Part shown: positions 8,985-17,054 of the stretch, piece by piece | How positions within the stretch are numbered: the first letter of the stretch is position 1 | Layout of the letters: every line of letters starts with the position of its first letter | Source: Rickettsiales bacterium | GTDB taxonomy: Bacteria > Pseudomonadota > Alphaproteobacteria > Rickettsiales > Rickettsiaceae | Direction: 5' to 3' | DNA length: 41,987 nt | Assembly (NCBI GenBank): GCA_002402195.1 | Contig: NVVL01000047.1 | Coordinates: 1-41,987 of the forward strand | Made by a program: the position numbers and the translations under genes | The notes under the pieces: model-generated | Told to the model about the DNA's origin: nothing | Database searches by the model: none | What the model saw: only the letters and a program-made list of their open reading frames with translations

Positions 8985-9075
8985 TGCCATGAGTCTGAGC
9001 ATAAGCCTGGGGGTGGAGATAGGCATGAGTGCGGTGCTAGGTTTGAGTCTGGGCATGAGCGTGAAGCTGGGCATG
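8985..9075. repeat. Degenerate GGCATGAG-type short repeats at the 3' end of merR
   Basis: The stretch repeats GAGTCTGGGCATGAGC-like units. On the minus strand the part inside merR is an 18-bp unit beginning GCTCATGCCCAG, encoding its AHAQLHAHAQTQT tail. The repeats run past the merR stop at 9037, suggesting that the tail grew by slippage. Confidence 0.55.
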
Positions 9076-9342
9076 AGCCTCATAACAATCACGAAATTTT
9101 TGTAGCAGATGATCTATTCTCGCAGCCATATTACCTGCATCTTCAAGGGGGTCGCGCCTTGCTGCATGCTGAGAATGCTGCGCTTGAATGTGCTCGATAT
9201 TTTTCTTAGTATAATAACGCCTGCCACGGAGTTTTATTACCGAGATATTAGAGTCAATTTTCTCGATATATCGCAATTTATGTTGAGAAATACCGGTTAA
9301 ATTCGTAACTTCAGCTATGGAAAAATATTTCTTATTCAGCAT
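9037..9342 (-). CDS. MerR-family regulator
   Basis: A 101-residue protein with an N-terminal winged helix (residues 5-60): KYFSIAEVTNLTGISQHKLRYIE is the recognition helix region, and GRRYYTKKNIEHI the wing. The effector domain is reduced to a short helix (ARIDHLLQKFRD), so no metal-binding or ligand site is visible. The C-terminal AHAQLHAHAQ tail comes from short DNA repeats. Its start overlaps the ihfA end by 11 bases. The order fabH-ihfA-merR is common in alphaproteobacteria, where this regulator has no well-defined role. Confidence 0.85.
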   Translation of the reverse strand: MLNKKYFSIAEVTNLTGISQHKLRYIEKIDSNISVIKLRGRRYYTKKNIEHIQAQHSQHAARRDPLEDAGNMAARIDHLLQKFRDCYEAHAQLHAHAQTQT

Positions 9343-9643
9343 CGGATTTATTAATCTGTTCCTTAAAAGATTTAGATGGGATGAATCTTAGCACGCTTCT
9401 TGGTGTGATTCTAACAGAATTTCCTGATTTAATATTAAAACCAACCCTTGCTGCCTTGTGATTAATCCTCCATACACCAAAATTCTTCAGCATAAGCTTG
9501 CCTTCTTGCTCGGTGATGTTCAATATTTCTGAAAATATATGAGAGGTGATTTCCTCGCAAATAACACTGGACAAACCAAGCCTGCCCTTTAAGCGCTCGG
9601 CTATTTTGTCTTTAGTAATCGTTACAGGTTTTGGTTTTTGCAT
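9332..9643 (-). CDS. ihfA: IHF alpha-subunit-like DNA-bending protein
   Basis: A 103-residue HU/IHF-family protein: TKDKIAERLKGRLGLS, the dimer helix EEITSHIFSEIL, GKLMLKNFGVWRI, and the C-terminal ITPRSVLRFIPSKSFKE. Its place between fabH and merR supports IhfA rather than HU. The DNA-intercalating arm tip is normally RPGRNP. Here it reads ARVGFNIKSG (residues 65-74), so both prolines are replaced, the second by Ile71. That would weaken the sharp kinking typical of IHF (inference). It bends DNA in recombination, replication and promoter control. Confidence 0.85.
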   Translation of the reverse strand: MQKPKPVTITKDKIAERLKGRLGLSSVICEEITSHIFSEILNITEQEGKLMLKNFGVWRINHKAARVGFNIKSGNSVRITPRSVLRFIPSKSFKEQINKSDAE

Positions 9644-9697
9644 ATAACATACCAGTTTTTAGGAATATGTGGATCATAATTGCCAGCGCCCTCAGCA

Positions 9698-10696
9698 TCA
9701 CCAGCGAACAAGCAAAGATCCCCAGGTCGCCCCAGCTCCAAATGCTGTAAAGGCTAAAATATCACCAGGTTTGAATAACCCTTTTGACTTTAACTCATGA
9801 AATGCAAGGGGTATAGAAGCAGCTGAGCAATTTGCATGTTTTTGAATTGTCGTGATGATTTTTTTATCATCAATATTTAGCTTTTTAGCAAGACTATTAA
9901 TAATCCGCAAATTAGCTTGATGCGGAATAAAATAATCAATATCTGATATTTTTAAATTATTCGACTCCAATAAAAGACCAGTCGATTCAGCCATTTTCTC
10001 AATAGCCTTCTTGAACACTTCCTGCCCCTTCATCTGAACTTGGCCGCTTTTGCCGTTCATACTCACCCCGCCATCTGTGTAGAGCATGTCATACATAGAA
10101 CCGTCTGAGTAAATATTACTATCGATAATGCCGGAATCTGAATCTGTTTGCTGCAAAATCACTGCGCCCGCGCCATCGCCAAATAATATGCATGTTCCTC
10201 GGTCTTGCCAGTTCAGCAAGGAGGACATTTTCTCTGCGCATACTAAAAGGACTGTCTTATATTTACCAGATTTAATCATGCTATCTGCAACTTGCATACC
10301 ATAGATAAACCCAGAGCAAATCGCCTGCATGTCAAATGAGGGAATGTTACCAAGACCTAAATATCCTTGCAGTTTGTTAGCTGTGCTGGGGAAGCTGTTA
10401 TCTGGGGTGTTGGTGCAAACGATGATGAGATCTATAACACTAGCATCAATGCCAGCATCGTTAATGCGAGCATCGTTAATGCAAGCATCGTTAATGCAAG
10501 CATTTTCAATGGCCGCAAGCGCAGCTTTATGAGCCATATGAGAGCTATACTCCCCTTCAGCTGCAATATGTCTTTGAGTAATACCAGTCCTAGACCTTAT
10601 CCACTCATCGCTAGTGTCAATTGACTTCGCAAGATCAGAGTTGGAAAGAACCTTCGTTGGTAAATAGCCTCCAGAACCAATAATTTTTGAGGCCAT
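9698..10696 (-). CDS. fabH: 3-oxoacyl-ACP synthase III
   Basis: Starts fatty-acid synthesis by condensing acetyl-CoA with malonyl-ACP. The thiolase-fold features are present: [24 protein letters not shown], the active-site Cys in [28 protein letters not shown] (His), and [12 protein letters not shown] (Asn). At 332 residues it is about 15 longer than usual. The excess is a run of ACIND-type pentapeptides at about residues 62-86, made by a 15-bp tandem repeat (10454-10498) at a surface position before the strand leading into DLIIV. The start is seven bases after the rpmF stop. plsX, normally between rpmF and fabH, is missing here. Confidence 0.95.
   Translation of the reverse strand: MASKIIGSGGYLPTKVLSNSDLAKSIDTSDEWIRSRTGITQRHIAAEGEYSSHMAHKAALAAIENACINDACINDARINDAGIDASVIDLIIVCTNTPDNSFPSTANKLQGYLGLGNIPSFDMQAICSGFIYGMQVADSMIKSGKYKTVLLVCAEKMSSLLNWQDRGTCILFGDGAGAVILQQTDSDSGIIDSNIYSDGSMYDMLYTDGGVSMNGKSGQVQMKGQEVFKKAIEKMAESTGLLLESNNLKISDIDYFIPHQANLRIINSLAKKLNIDDKKIITTIQKHANCSAASIPLAFHELKSKGLFKPGDILAFTAFGAGATWGSLLVRW
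10454..10513. repeat. 15-bp tandem repeat inside fabH
   Basis: Three nearly identical units AGCATCGTTAATGCR lie head to tail at 10454-10498, with degenerate copies on both sides (10442-10453 and 10499-10513). They keep the fabH frame and encode repeated (A/G)-C/R-I-N-D pentapeptides. Confidence 0.9.
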
Positions 10697-10703
10697 TCTA
10701 GCC

Positions 10704-10901
10704 CTACTCTGAATCAGTGCTGTCAGCTTTTGCTATAACAATTTGACGTTTGTTATAAGAACCGCTGCTTTGATCAACGTGATGAGGCAATCTATACTCA
10801 CCAGTGTCTTTGTCAACAATGATATTAATTCTGCTTAGCGCATCGTGAGAACGCCTCATATTACGCTTAGATGTCGATGTTTTTTTCTTTGGAACTGCCA
10901 T
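10704..10901 (-). CDS. rpmF: 50S ribosomal protein L32
   Basis: 65 residues. The N-terminus [21 protein letters not shown] is the L32 hallmark, followed by [13 protein letters not shown]. The zinc-binding cysteines found in some L32 proteins are absent; this is the Cys-free form. GAGG lies eight or so bases upstream of the ATG. First gene of the rpmF-fabH-ihfA-merR unit. Confidence 0.95.
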   Translation of the reverse strand: MAVPKKKTSTSKRNMRRSHDALSRINIIVDKDTGEYRLPHHVDQSSGSYNKRQIVIAKADSTDSE

Positions 10902-10927
10902 TATATTTTTCCTCTATCGAGACTTTA

Positions 10928-10980
10928 TTTACAAAATTTGAAAAAAGTATTTGTCAAACAGGTCCGCATTGTATTATATT
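10928..10980. promoter_or_regulatory. Divergent promoters of rpmF and bamE with overlapping -35 boxes
   Basis: Minus strand, for rpmF: perfect -35 TTGACA (complement of 10952-10957), 18-base spacer, -10 TGTAAA (complement of 10928-10933). Plus strand, for bamE: -35 TTGTCA (10951-10956), 18-base spacer, -10 TATATT (10975-10980). The two -35 boxes share the same bases, so the promoters may compete. Confidence 0.6.
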
Positions 10981-11019
10981 TCACTTACAAAATCCAGAAT
11001 ATTTTATATAAAAAATTTT

Positions 11020-11493
11020 ATGACCCAATTAAACACATATTTCCTGAGACTATTTAGTGCTATCCTCCTGCTTGTTCTTACCGGTTGTCAAACAATCGAT
11101 GTGAGGGGGCAATTTGTTAGTGATACTGCGATTGAGAAGCTAAGTGCGCAGAAACCAACCAAGCAAGAAGTTACCGATATGATTGGTTCTCCGACATATA
11201 TACCTGACTATAGCAAAAATACTTGGTATTATATTCAGAGATCTCTTGCTCGCAAAGCTTGGTTTACTCCGAAAGTAACGGAGCAGCGTATTATAAAAAT
11301 CACATTCAATAGCAAAGATAAGCTAAAGAAAGTCCAGCTGCTTGAAAATCTTCAAAACGAAAATATTAGCGCCAAAAGCCAGTTTACTAAAACTCATGGC
11401 ACTGAGAAGAGCGGTATTCAAACATTCGTTAAAAATATAGGTCGGTTTAATAAAACATCGACTGGTAGTAATAGAAGCAAGAAGAAAAAATAA
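11020..11493 (+). CDS. bamE: Outer-membrane lipoprotein BamE (SmpA/OmlA)
   Basis: Part of the BAM machine that inserts beta-barrel proteins into the outer membrane. ATG 11020 gives a lipoprotein signal with lipobox LVLTGC at about residues 18-23. The BamE core follows: GQFVSDTAIEKL, QEVTDMIGSPTYIPDYSKNTWYYI, and the strand RIIKITFNSKDKLKKVQ. An extended Lys/Ser-rich tail (about 60 residues) is longer than in the E. coli protein and looks disordered. An upstream in-frame ATG at 10951 falls in the promoter and is rejected. Confidence 0.88.
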   Translation: MTQLNTYFLRLFSAILLLVLTGCQTIDVRGQFVSDTAIEKLSAQKPTKQEVTDMIGSPTYIPDYSKNTWYYIQRSLARKAWFTPKVTEQRIIKITFNSKDKLKKVQLLENLQNENISAKSQFTKTHGTEKSGIQTFVKNIGRFNKTSTGSNRSKKKK

Positions 11494-11554
11494 CTACATC
11501 TAGATTTCAAATTGGTAATTTTGCCTGGCAGATACTGACTTCAAGTAGAGTTGG

Positions 11555-11628
11555 TGTCTGCTAGGTGGTACTAGGTGGCGTTCGGTAACGGTAGCGCTAG
11601 GTAATAAACGCTAGGCAATGCAAGGCAC
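11555..11628. repeat. Degenerate CTAGG-type repeats in the bamE-gatC spacer
   Basis: The 157-base spacer holds several imperfect copies of CTAGGTGGNN or CTAGGYAATN, separated by roughly 10-14 bases. No gene or clear terminator was seen in the spacer. It may be another product of local repeat expansion. Confidence 0.4.
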
Positions 11629-11650
11629 CAGTTAACATTGGAGAAAAATT

Positions 11651-11953
11651 ATGATTAATGATGATGAACTAAAAAAACTGCAAAAGCTTTCAAAGCTTAG
11701 TTTCCAGCCAGAAGAGCTAAAGACATTCTCCGCTAAACTTGCCGGGGTTTTGGATATGATTGACGAGATGCAGGAGCTAGATATCAGCGGAGTAAAGCCG
11801 CTTCGCTCGGTTTTGGATGGCTCGCAGAGATTCAGGGAAGATAAAATCGAGAATTCCGATATTTCTGAAGATTTATTTAAAAACACCCCAGAGGAAATTG
11901 CGGAATTTGCAAAAGAAATAAAATGTTTTGTTGTACCAAAGGTGATTGAATAA
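11651..11953 (+). CDS. gatC: Asp/Glu-tRNA amidotransferase subunit C
   Basis: The small GatC subunit that stabilises GatA-GatB in the complex converting mischarged Glu-tRNA(Gln) and Asp-tRNA(Asn) to the correct amides. 100 residues with the family pattern: [36 protein letters not shown], and the C-terminal [19 protein letters not shown] precedes the ATG. First gene of gatC-gatA-gatB. Confidence 0.93.
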   Translation: MINDDELKKLQKLSKLSFQPEELKTFSAKLAGVLDMIDEMQELDISGVKPLRSVLDGSQRFREDKIENSDISEDLFKNTPEEIAEFAKEIKCFVVPKVIE

Positions 11954-11954
11954 A

Positions 11955-13436
11955 ATGAATGATTTAATAAAACTCTCAATTACAGAAGCTCTTAGCGCCA
12001 TGAAGGAGAAGAAATTCACCCCATCAGAGCTCGTAGAGGCTCATATAAAGAGCGCAGAAAGAACCAAAAACCTTAACAGCTATATCACAGAGACTTTTGA
12101 CTCTGCGCGCTTGCTTGCAGAGAAAGCTGATCAGCACTACAATAACGGAACAGCTCGCAAATTAGAGGGAATCCCGGTTGCTGTGAAGGATTTATTCTGC
12201 ACAAATGGAGTAAAAACCACTGCGGGCTCTAAAATGCTTAGCAATTTCTCTCCCACTTACGACTCCACTGTCAGCAAGAATATAGCGGACTCTGGCAGCA
12301 TCATGCTTGGTAAAACCAATATGGATGAGTTCGCTATGGGCTCTTCGAATACTACCAGCTATTTTGGTAATGTGATCTCCCCTTGGAAGGAGATTGGAAG
12401 CGATAAAGACCTCGTTCCTGGTGGTTCTTCTGGCGGCTCTGCTGTATCGGTGAGTGCGTTTTCCTCAATGGCGGCGCTTGGGAGTGATACTGGTGGCTCA
12501 ATCAGGCAGCCGGCAGCGTTCACGGGGATATTCGGGATGAAGCCTACATATGGCAGATGCTCCAGATGGGGCATGGTTGCGTTTGCAAGTTCATTAGATC
12601 AAGCTGGTATTTTCACAAGATCAACGAGCGATGCAGCCCTGATGCTAGAGGCAATGATGGGATTTGACGAGAAAGACTCAACATCCATTGACCAAAGCGT
12701 GCCGGAGCTTGTTTCTGCATGCAAGAAATCCGTTAAAGGGATGAGAGTTGGAGTTCCAACTGATCTCATGGAGCTTGATGGTATTAATAGCGAAATCGTC
12801 AAAATGTGGCAAGATTCTATCGCAATGATGAGAGCGGAAGGCGCAGAAATTGTGGATATCAAGCTGCCCCATGCAAAATATGCATTATCTGTTTACTATG
12901 TGATCGCCCCTGCTGAGGCATCTTCGAACCTGTCTAGATATGACGGTGTTCGTTATGGTCATAGAACGGATAAAACCGGTTTGAATTTGGATGATATGTA
13001 TATCCAAACCCGCACAGAAGGCTTTGGCGAGGAGGTAAAGCGCCGCATCATGATTGGGACTTATGTTCTGTCCTCAAGTCATATGGATGCTTATTATACT
13101 AAAGCGCAGCGCGTGCGTAGATTAATTTCTAATGATTTTAAGGATGCATATCAAAAAGCAGATGTGATCTTGCTGCCATCGACTCCGACTGCGGCGTTTG
13201 GCATTCATGACAATCAAGATGACCCGCGCGCGATGTATCTGAACGATCTCTTCACCATACCTGCAAGCCTTGCTGGCCTGCCATGTGCTTCTGTGCCTGC
13301 TGCCCTGTCGGTGAGCGGATTGCCACTTGGGATGCAGCTAGTTGCGCCGGCTCTGGATGAATATAATGTGCTAAGGGCTTCGGCCGTGATTGAGCGCGCT
13401 ACATCTGATATTGACTTTACACCGAAGGGGTTTTAA
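11955..13436 (+). CDS. gatA: Glu-tRNA(Gln) amidotransferase subunit A
   Basis: The amidase subunit that releases ammonia from glutamine. The Ser-cisSer-Lys triad of the amidase signature family is visible: Lys78 in VAVKDLF, Ser158 in PGGSSGGS, nucleophile Ser182 in [11 protein letters not shown] 11955 lies just after the gatC stop (TAA 11951-11953); a TTG at 11946 in frame is less likely. Ends in TAA directly followed by the gatB ATG, indicating translational coupling. Confidence 0.96.
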   Translation: MNDLIKLSITEALSAMKEKKFTPSELVEAHIKSAERTKNLNSYITETFDSARLLAEKADQHYNNGTARKLEGIPVAVKDLFCTNGVKTTAGSKMLSNFSPTYDSTVSKNIADSGSIMLGKTNMDEFAMGSSNTTSYFGNVISPWKEIGSDKDLVPGGSSGGSAVSVSAFSSMAALGSDTGGSIRQPAAFTGIFGMKPTYGRCSRWGMVAFASSLDQAGIFTRSTSDAALMLEAMMGFDEKDSTSIDQSVPELVSACKKSVKGMRVGVPTDLMELDGINSEIVKMWQDSIAMMRAEGAEIVDIKLPHAKYALSVYYVIAPAEASSNLSRYDGVRYGHRTDKTGLNLDDMYIQTRTEGFGEEVKRRIMIGTYVLSSSHMDAYYTKAQRVRRLISNDFKDAYQKADVILLPSTPTAAFGIHDNQDDPRAMYLNDLFTIPASLAGLPCASVPAALSVSGLPLGMQLVAPALDEYNVLRASAVIERATSDIDFTPKGF

Positions 13437-14882
13437 ATGGCTTATATAACAGGAAATACCGGGGAATGGGAATATGTGATAGGGTTGGAGGTTCATGCGC
13501 AAATATCTTCAAATGCTAAATTATTCTCCGCCACTGCGACTAAATTTGGTGCGAATCCTAACACTCAAGTGTCGCTAGTTGATGCGGCTATGCCTGGGAT
13601 GCTTCCGGTATTGAATAAATATTGTGTAGAGCAGGCGATCAAAACGGGCTTGGCGATTAATGCAGAAATTAATAAATTATCAGTTTTTGATAGGAAAAAT
13701 TATTTCTACCCCGATCTTCCGCAAGGATATCAGATCTCGCAATTTTATTTGCCGATCGTACAAAATGGTCATCTGATTCTTACTTTGGAAGATGGGAGTG
13801 AGAAAAAAATCAGGATTAACCGCATTCATTTAGAACAAGATGCAGGGAAAAGTATTCATGATCAGCATCCAGATTATAGCTTGATCGATCTAAACCGTTC
13901 AGGCATCGCCTTGATAGAAGTGGTGACAGAACCTGACATGAGCTCGCCATATGAAGCCGCTGAATATGTGAAAAAGCTGAGAAACATAATGCGCTATGTT
14001 GGCTCTTGTGATGGGAATATGGATCAGGGATCTTTGCGTTGTGATGCGAATATTTCAGTGCGCCGGCCTGGCGGGGAGCTTGGAACTAGGTGCGAGATTA
14101 AGAATCTGAATTCCATCAGAAACATCGTTAAAGCGATTGAATATGAGGCAATGCGTCAGGTGGAGCTACTAGAGAGCGGCGGGGTTGTTGCCCAGGAAAC
14201 AAGATTGTTCAACACAGAAACCGGCGAAACTAAGACTATGCGCTCGAAAGAAGATGCGAATGATTATCGCTATTTTCCGGACCCGGACCTGCTGCCCGTT
14301 CGCGTTAATGATGACATGATCGAGCGCTTGAGATCAGAGCTGCCTGAGCTTCCAGACGCTAAGGTTGGCAGATATATCTCCGAGCTTGGTTTGAGTAAAT
14401 ATGACGCGGAGGTGATCGTTGCGGATGGTGCCATAACGGATTATTTCGAGGAAGCAAGCAAAGGAGCGAGCGCAAAGCTTATTGCGAACTGGCTTACGAG
14501 CGAATTATTTGGCAGATTGAACAAAAACTCGATGAGTCTTGCTGAATGCAAGATAACTCCTTCTATGCTGCGTGATATGGTGGTTTTGATCGAAAAAGGT
14601 ACTATTTCTGGAAAAATTGCCAAAACCGTGTTTGATGATATGTTTGAAAGCGGCCAGGCTGCTGAGAAAATCGTCAAAGAAAAGGGACTGACGCAAATGT
14701 CTGATAGAGGCTCCATAGAGCCGATTATTGACGAGATCATCAAAGCAAATCCGGACTCTGTCGAGGCTTATAGGGGCGGAAAAGACAAGCTGTTTGGGTT
14801 TTTCGTTGGTCAAGTGATGAAAAAAACCGGCGGTAAAGCAAGCCCACAAATGGTCAATGATATATTGAAGGAAAAACTATAG
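13437..14882 (+). CDS. gatB: Asp/Glu-tRNA amidotransferase subunit B
   Basis: The tRNA-binding and kinase-like subunit. Recognised by [12 protein letters not shown] at the start, [53 protein letters not shown], the E(I/L)KNLNS motif, and [18 protein letters not shown]. The YqeY-like tail domain (about residues 330-481) is complete. Length 481 is normal. No space between the gatA stop and this ATG. Confidence 0.97.
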   Translation: MAYITGNTGEWEYVIGLEVHAQISSNAKLFSATATKFGANPNTQVSLVDAAMPGMLPVLNKYCVEQAIKTGLAINAEINKLSVFDRKNYFYPDLPQGYQISQFYLPIVQNGHLILTLEDGSEKKIRINRIHLEQDAGKSIHDQHPDYSLIDLNRSGIALIEVVTEPDMSSPYEAAEYVKKLRNIMRYVGSCDGNMDQGSLRCDANISVRRPGGELGTRCEIKNLNSIRNIVKAIEYEAMRQVELLESGGVVAQETRLFNTETGETKTMRSKEDANDYRYFPDPDLLPVRVNDDMIERLRSELPELPDAKVGRYISELGLSKYDAEVIVADGAITDYFEEASKGASAKLIANWLTSELFGRLNKNSMSLAECKITPSMLRDMVVLIEKGTISGKIAKTVFDDMFESGQAAEKIVKEKGLTQMSDRGSIEPIIDEIIKANPDSVEAYRGGKDKLFGFFVGQVMKKTGGKASPQMVNDILKEKL

Positions 14883-14908
14883 CGTGCATTTATTTGCGGA
14901 GTTTGATA

Positions 14909-14940
14909 GAATATGGTTTTTATAGAATATGATTTTTAGA
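14909..14940. repeat. 16-bp tandem duplication in the map leader
   Basis: ATAGAATATGGTTTTT is followed immediately by ATAGAATATGATTTTT, one mismatch apart, just upstream of map. It contains AT-rich -10-like sequence, but I cannot pair it with a convincing -35. Confidence 0.6.
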
Positions 14941-14951
14941 GAAGCAAAACT

Positions 14952-15743
14952 ATGACAATAAAAATTCATACGCAAAATGACTTCGCAAAAATGCGTATAG
15001 CTGGTAAGGTTGCTGCGGAAACCCTAGATCATATCACCGAGCATGTTCAGGTAGGGGTGACTACCGACCATATTGACAAATTATGTCATGATTTTATGGT
15101 CAGCAAAGGGGCAATCCCTGCGACTTTGGGCTATAAGGGTTATACAAAATCATGCTGCACATCGATAAATCATGTTGTGTGCCACGGGATTCCCTCTGAT
15201 AAAAAGCTGAAAAATGGTGATATCGTTAATATCGATGTTACTGCTATAGTTGATGGCTGGCATGGCGATACTAGCCGTATGTTTTATGTCGGGGATGTTG
15301 GTGTGAAGCAAGCGCGCCTGACTCAGGTGACTTACGAGGCGATGATGCTTGCGATTGATAAAGTCAAGCCGGGGGCCCATCTTGGTGATATTGGCCACGC
15401 GATTCAGACTCATGCGGAAAAGCATAATTATTCTGTGGTTCGCGACTATACAGGCCATGGTATCGGACGTGTGTTTCATGATGAGCCAAGCGTGCTGCAT
15501 TACGGAAAGGCCGGAAAGGGGGTCGTTTTGGAGGAAGGGATGTTCTTTACAATCGAACCGATGATTAATGCTGGTAAGTATTACACCATCCTGAGCAAGT
15601 TTGATGGTTGGACGGTAACAACCCGGGACAAGTCATTATCCGCGCAATTTGAGCATACAATAGGTGTGACCAAAGACGGGGCAGAGATTTTTACATCTTC
15701 ATCAAAAAATTGGTTATATCCACCATATGGACAAAAAAAGTAA
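14952..15743 (+). CDS. map: Methionine aminopeptidase type I
   Basis: Removes initiator Met from nascent proteins using a dinuclear metal site. Metal ligands are visible in order: Asp in IVNIDVTAIVDGWHGDTSRMF (two Asp), His in GHGIGRVFHDEPSVLH, Glu in FTIEPMINAG, and Glu in FEHTIGVTKDG. The substrate His is in INHVVCHGIP. Length 263 is standard type I with no zinc-finger N-terminus. The end overlaps the radC start by 17 bases in another frame. Confidence 0.96.
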   Translation: MTIKIHTQNDFAKMRIAGKVAAETLDHITEHVQVGVTTDHIDKLCHDFMVSKGAIPATLGYKGYTKSCCTSINHVVCHGIPSDKKLKNGDIVNIDVTAIVDGWHGDTSRMFYVGDVGVKQARLTQVTYEAMMLAIDKVKPGAHLGDIGHAIQTHAEKHNYSVVRDYTGHGIGRVFHDEPSVLHYGKAGKGVVLEEGMFFTIEPMINAGKYYTILSKFDGWTVTTRDKSLSAQFEHTIGVTKDGAEIFTSSSKNWLYPPYGQKK

Positions 15744-16425
15744 GGACGATAAGCAGCCGCATTATTTGGGGCATCGCAAGCGTCTTAAGGACAAATTCTT
15801 GAGCAATGCGCGCTCAACCCTTGGTGACTATGAATTATTGGAGTTGCTGCTGTTTCAGTCTATACCCAGGCGCGATGTGAAGCCTCTTGCTAAATCATTG
15901 CTACAAAAATTCGGTGGCTTGCGGCAGCTTGTGCATGCGGATAAGGAGATGATCATGTCTGTTGATGATATGACGGAAGGGTCTTTTTTGCAGCTTAAAA
16001 TCATCCAGGAGATGCTAAGCCGGATTCTGTATGAAGAGGTACAAAATAAAAATGTCATTAGTTCTTGGGGTGCGCTTCTTGATTATCTAAAATTCAATAT
16101 GGGTTGTTTAAAGATAGAGCAGTTCCGGGTATTGTTTTTGAACAAGCGAAATGCGCTTATCGCCGATGAAGTCATGGCCACAGGCACTATTGACCAAACA
16201 CCTGTATATCCGAGGGAAATCGTTAAAAAGGCTCTATTTTATGAGGCTGGAGCGATTATTTTGGTGCATAATCACCCAAGCGGAAACCCTGATCCTTCAA
16301 AGGCGGATATAGAGCTCACAAGGCAAATATCAACTGCATGCAAGACTATCAATGTGACTCTGCACGACCATGTGATTATTGCTTCTAATAATTATTATAG
16401 CTTTAAAACGAATAGGTTGTTATGA
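15727..16425 (+). CDS. radC: RadC/JAMM-domain protein
   Basis: Residues 10-80 form a helix-hairpin-helix-like domain (ELLELLLFQSIPRRDVKPLAK, LLQKFGGLRQLV). Residues 105-232 form the MPN/JAMM domain with metal motif HNHPSGNPDPSKAD at about 181. The family is conserved and often named DNA repair, though its role in repair is not established. Overlaps map at the front and the DUF721 gene by four bases at the end, so the three are likely co-translated. Confidence 0.93.
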   Translation: MDKKSKDDKQPHYLGHRKRLKDKFLSNARSTLGDYELLELLLFQSIPRRDVKPLAKSLLQKFGGLRQLVHADKEMIMSVDDMTEGSFLQLKIIQEMLSRILYEEVQNKNVISSWGALLDYLKFNMGCLKIEQFRVLFLNKRNALIADEVMATGTIDQTPVYPREIVKKALFYEAGAIILVHNHPSGNPDPSKADIELTRQISTACKTINVTLHDHVIIASNNYYSFKTNRLL

Positions 16426-16727
16426 AGCTAGTAAAAGACGAAGTAAATAAGTTAATTTACAAAATCTTTAAGAGAAAGCACCCGATACTTGCGGAAATGA
16501 TCATTAATTGGGGAAGAATTGTTGGAATAAAATTCAGTGATAAATCCATGCCTTTTAAAATTGTGACTTCAAAAGAGGCGGGAAAAAAAATCAATATCTT
16601 GTATATTACCACAGAAAGTTCTACTATCTCGATGCAAATGGCATATCAGCAGGATTTGATGATAGAGAGGATAGCCGTTTATTTGGGGTATAAAGGAATA
16701 CATAAAATTAAAATACTAACTAACTAA
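16422..16727 (+). CDS. DUF721/DciA-like protein
   Basis: 101 residues. The pattern ILAEMIINWGRIVGIKFSDKSMP followed by NILYITTESSTISMQMAYQQDLMIERIAVYLGYKGIHKIKI matches the DUF721 (DciA-type) fold. In most bacteria that lack DnaC/DnaI this fold acts as a DnaB helicase loader. ATGA overlap with radC. The assignment to helicase loading is inferred from the family; the protein has only the core domain. Confidence 0.7.
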   Translation: MKLVKDEVNKLIYKIFKRKHPILAEMIINWGRIVGIKFSDKSMPFKIVTSKEAGKKINILYITTESSTISMQMAYQQDLMIERIAVYLGYKGIHKIKILTN

Positions 16728-16740
16728 ATAATACTTAAAT

Positions 16741-17049
16741 ATGAAGGATCATGATATAGAATTTGTCCAGGAATCAGAGAGAATAATAACTGAAATAGCA
16801 GATGCAATCGAAGATCAAGACGAAGAATGTCTCATTGATGTTGATTTAAATTCTAGCATTCTCACTTTGACTGCAGAGCAGGGCACTTTCGTTATAAATA
16901 AACAAACAGCAGCGCAGGAAATATGGCTATCCTCCCCCATTAGCGGCCCTTATCATTTTAAGAAAGATAAGGGATATTGGCGCTCACGAGATGGCACTGA
17001 GCTATTTGAGATCTTAGCAAAGGAATTGCCGATAAATATAAAATGGTAA
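16741..17049 (+). CDS. cyaY: Frataxin / CyaY iron-sulphur regulator
   Basis: A 102-residue frataxin fold: an acidic N-terminal helix (IITEIADAIEDQDEE), strands with IDVDLNSSILTLTA and GTFVINKQTAAQEIWLSSPISGPYHF, then GYWRSRDGTELFEIL. WLSSPISGP(Y/F)HF is the family signature. It controls iron supply to IscS/IscU in Fe-S cluster assembly. Lies five bases before the ABC exporter gene. Confidence 0.93.
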   Translation: MKDHDIEFVQESERIITEIADAIEDQDEECLIDVDLNSSILTLTAEQGTFVINKQTAAQEIWLSSPISGPYHFKKDKGYWRSRDGTELFEILAKELPINIKW

Positions 17050-17054
17050 TATAG

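Noticed and set aside
8961..9209. His/Glu-rich plus-strand frame (82 residues)
   Set aside because: Lies opposite merR and its repeat tail; composition is explained by the GGCATGAG repeats.
10367..10624. Plus-strand frame encoding repeated NASIV pentapeptides
   Set aside because: Antisense reading of the fabH tandem repeat.
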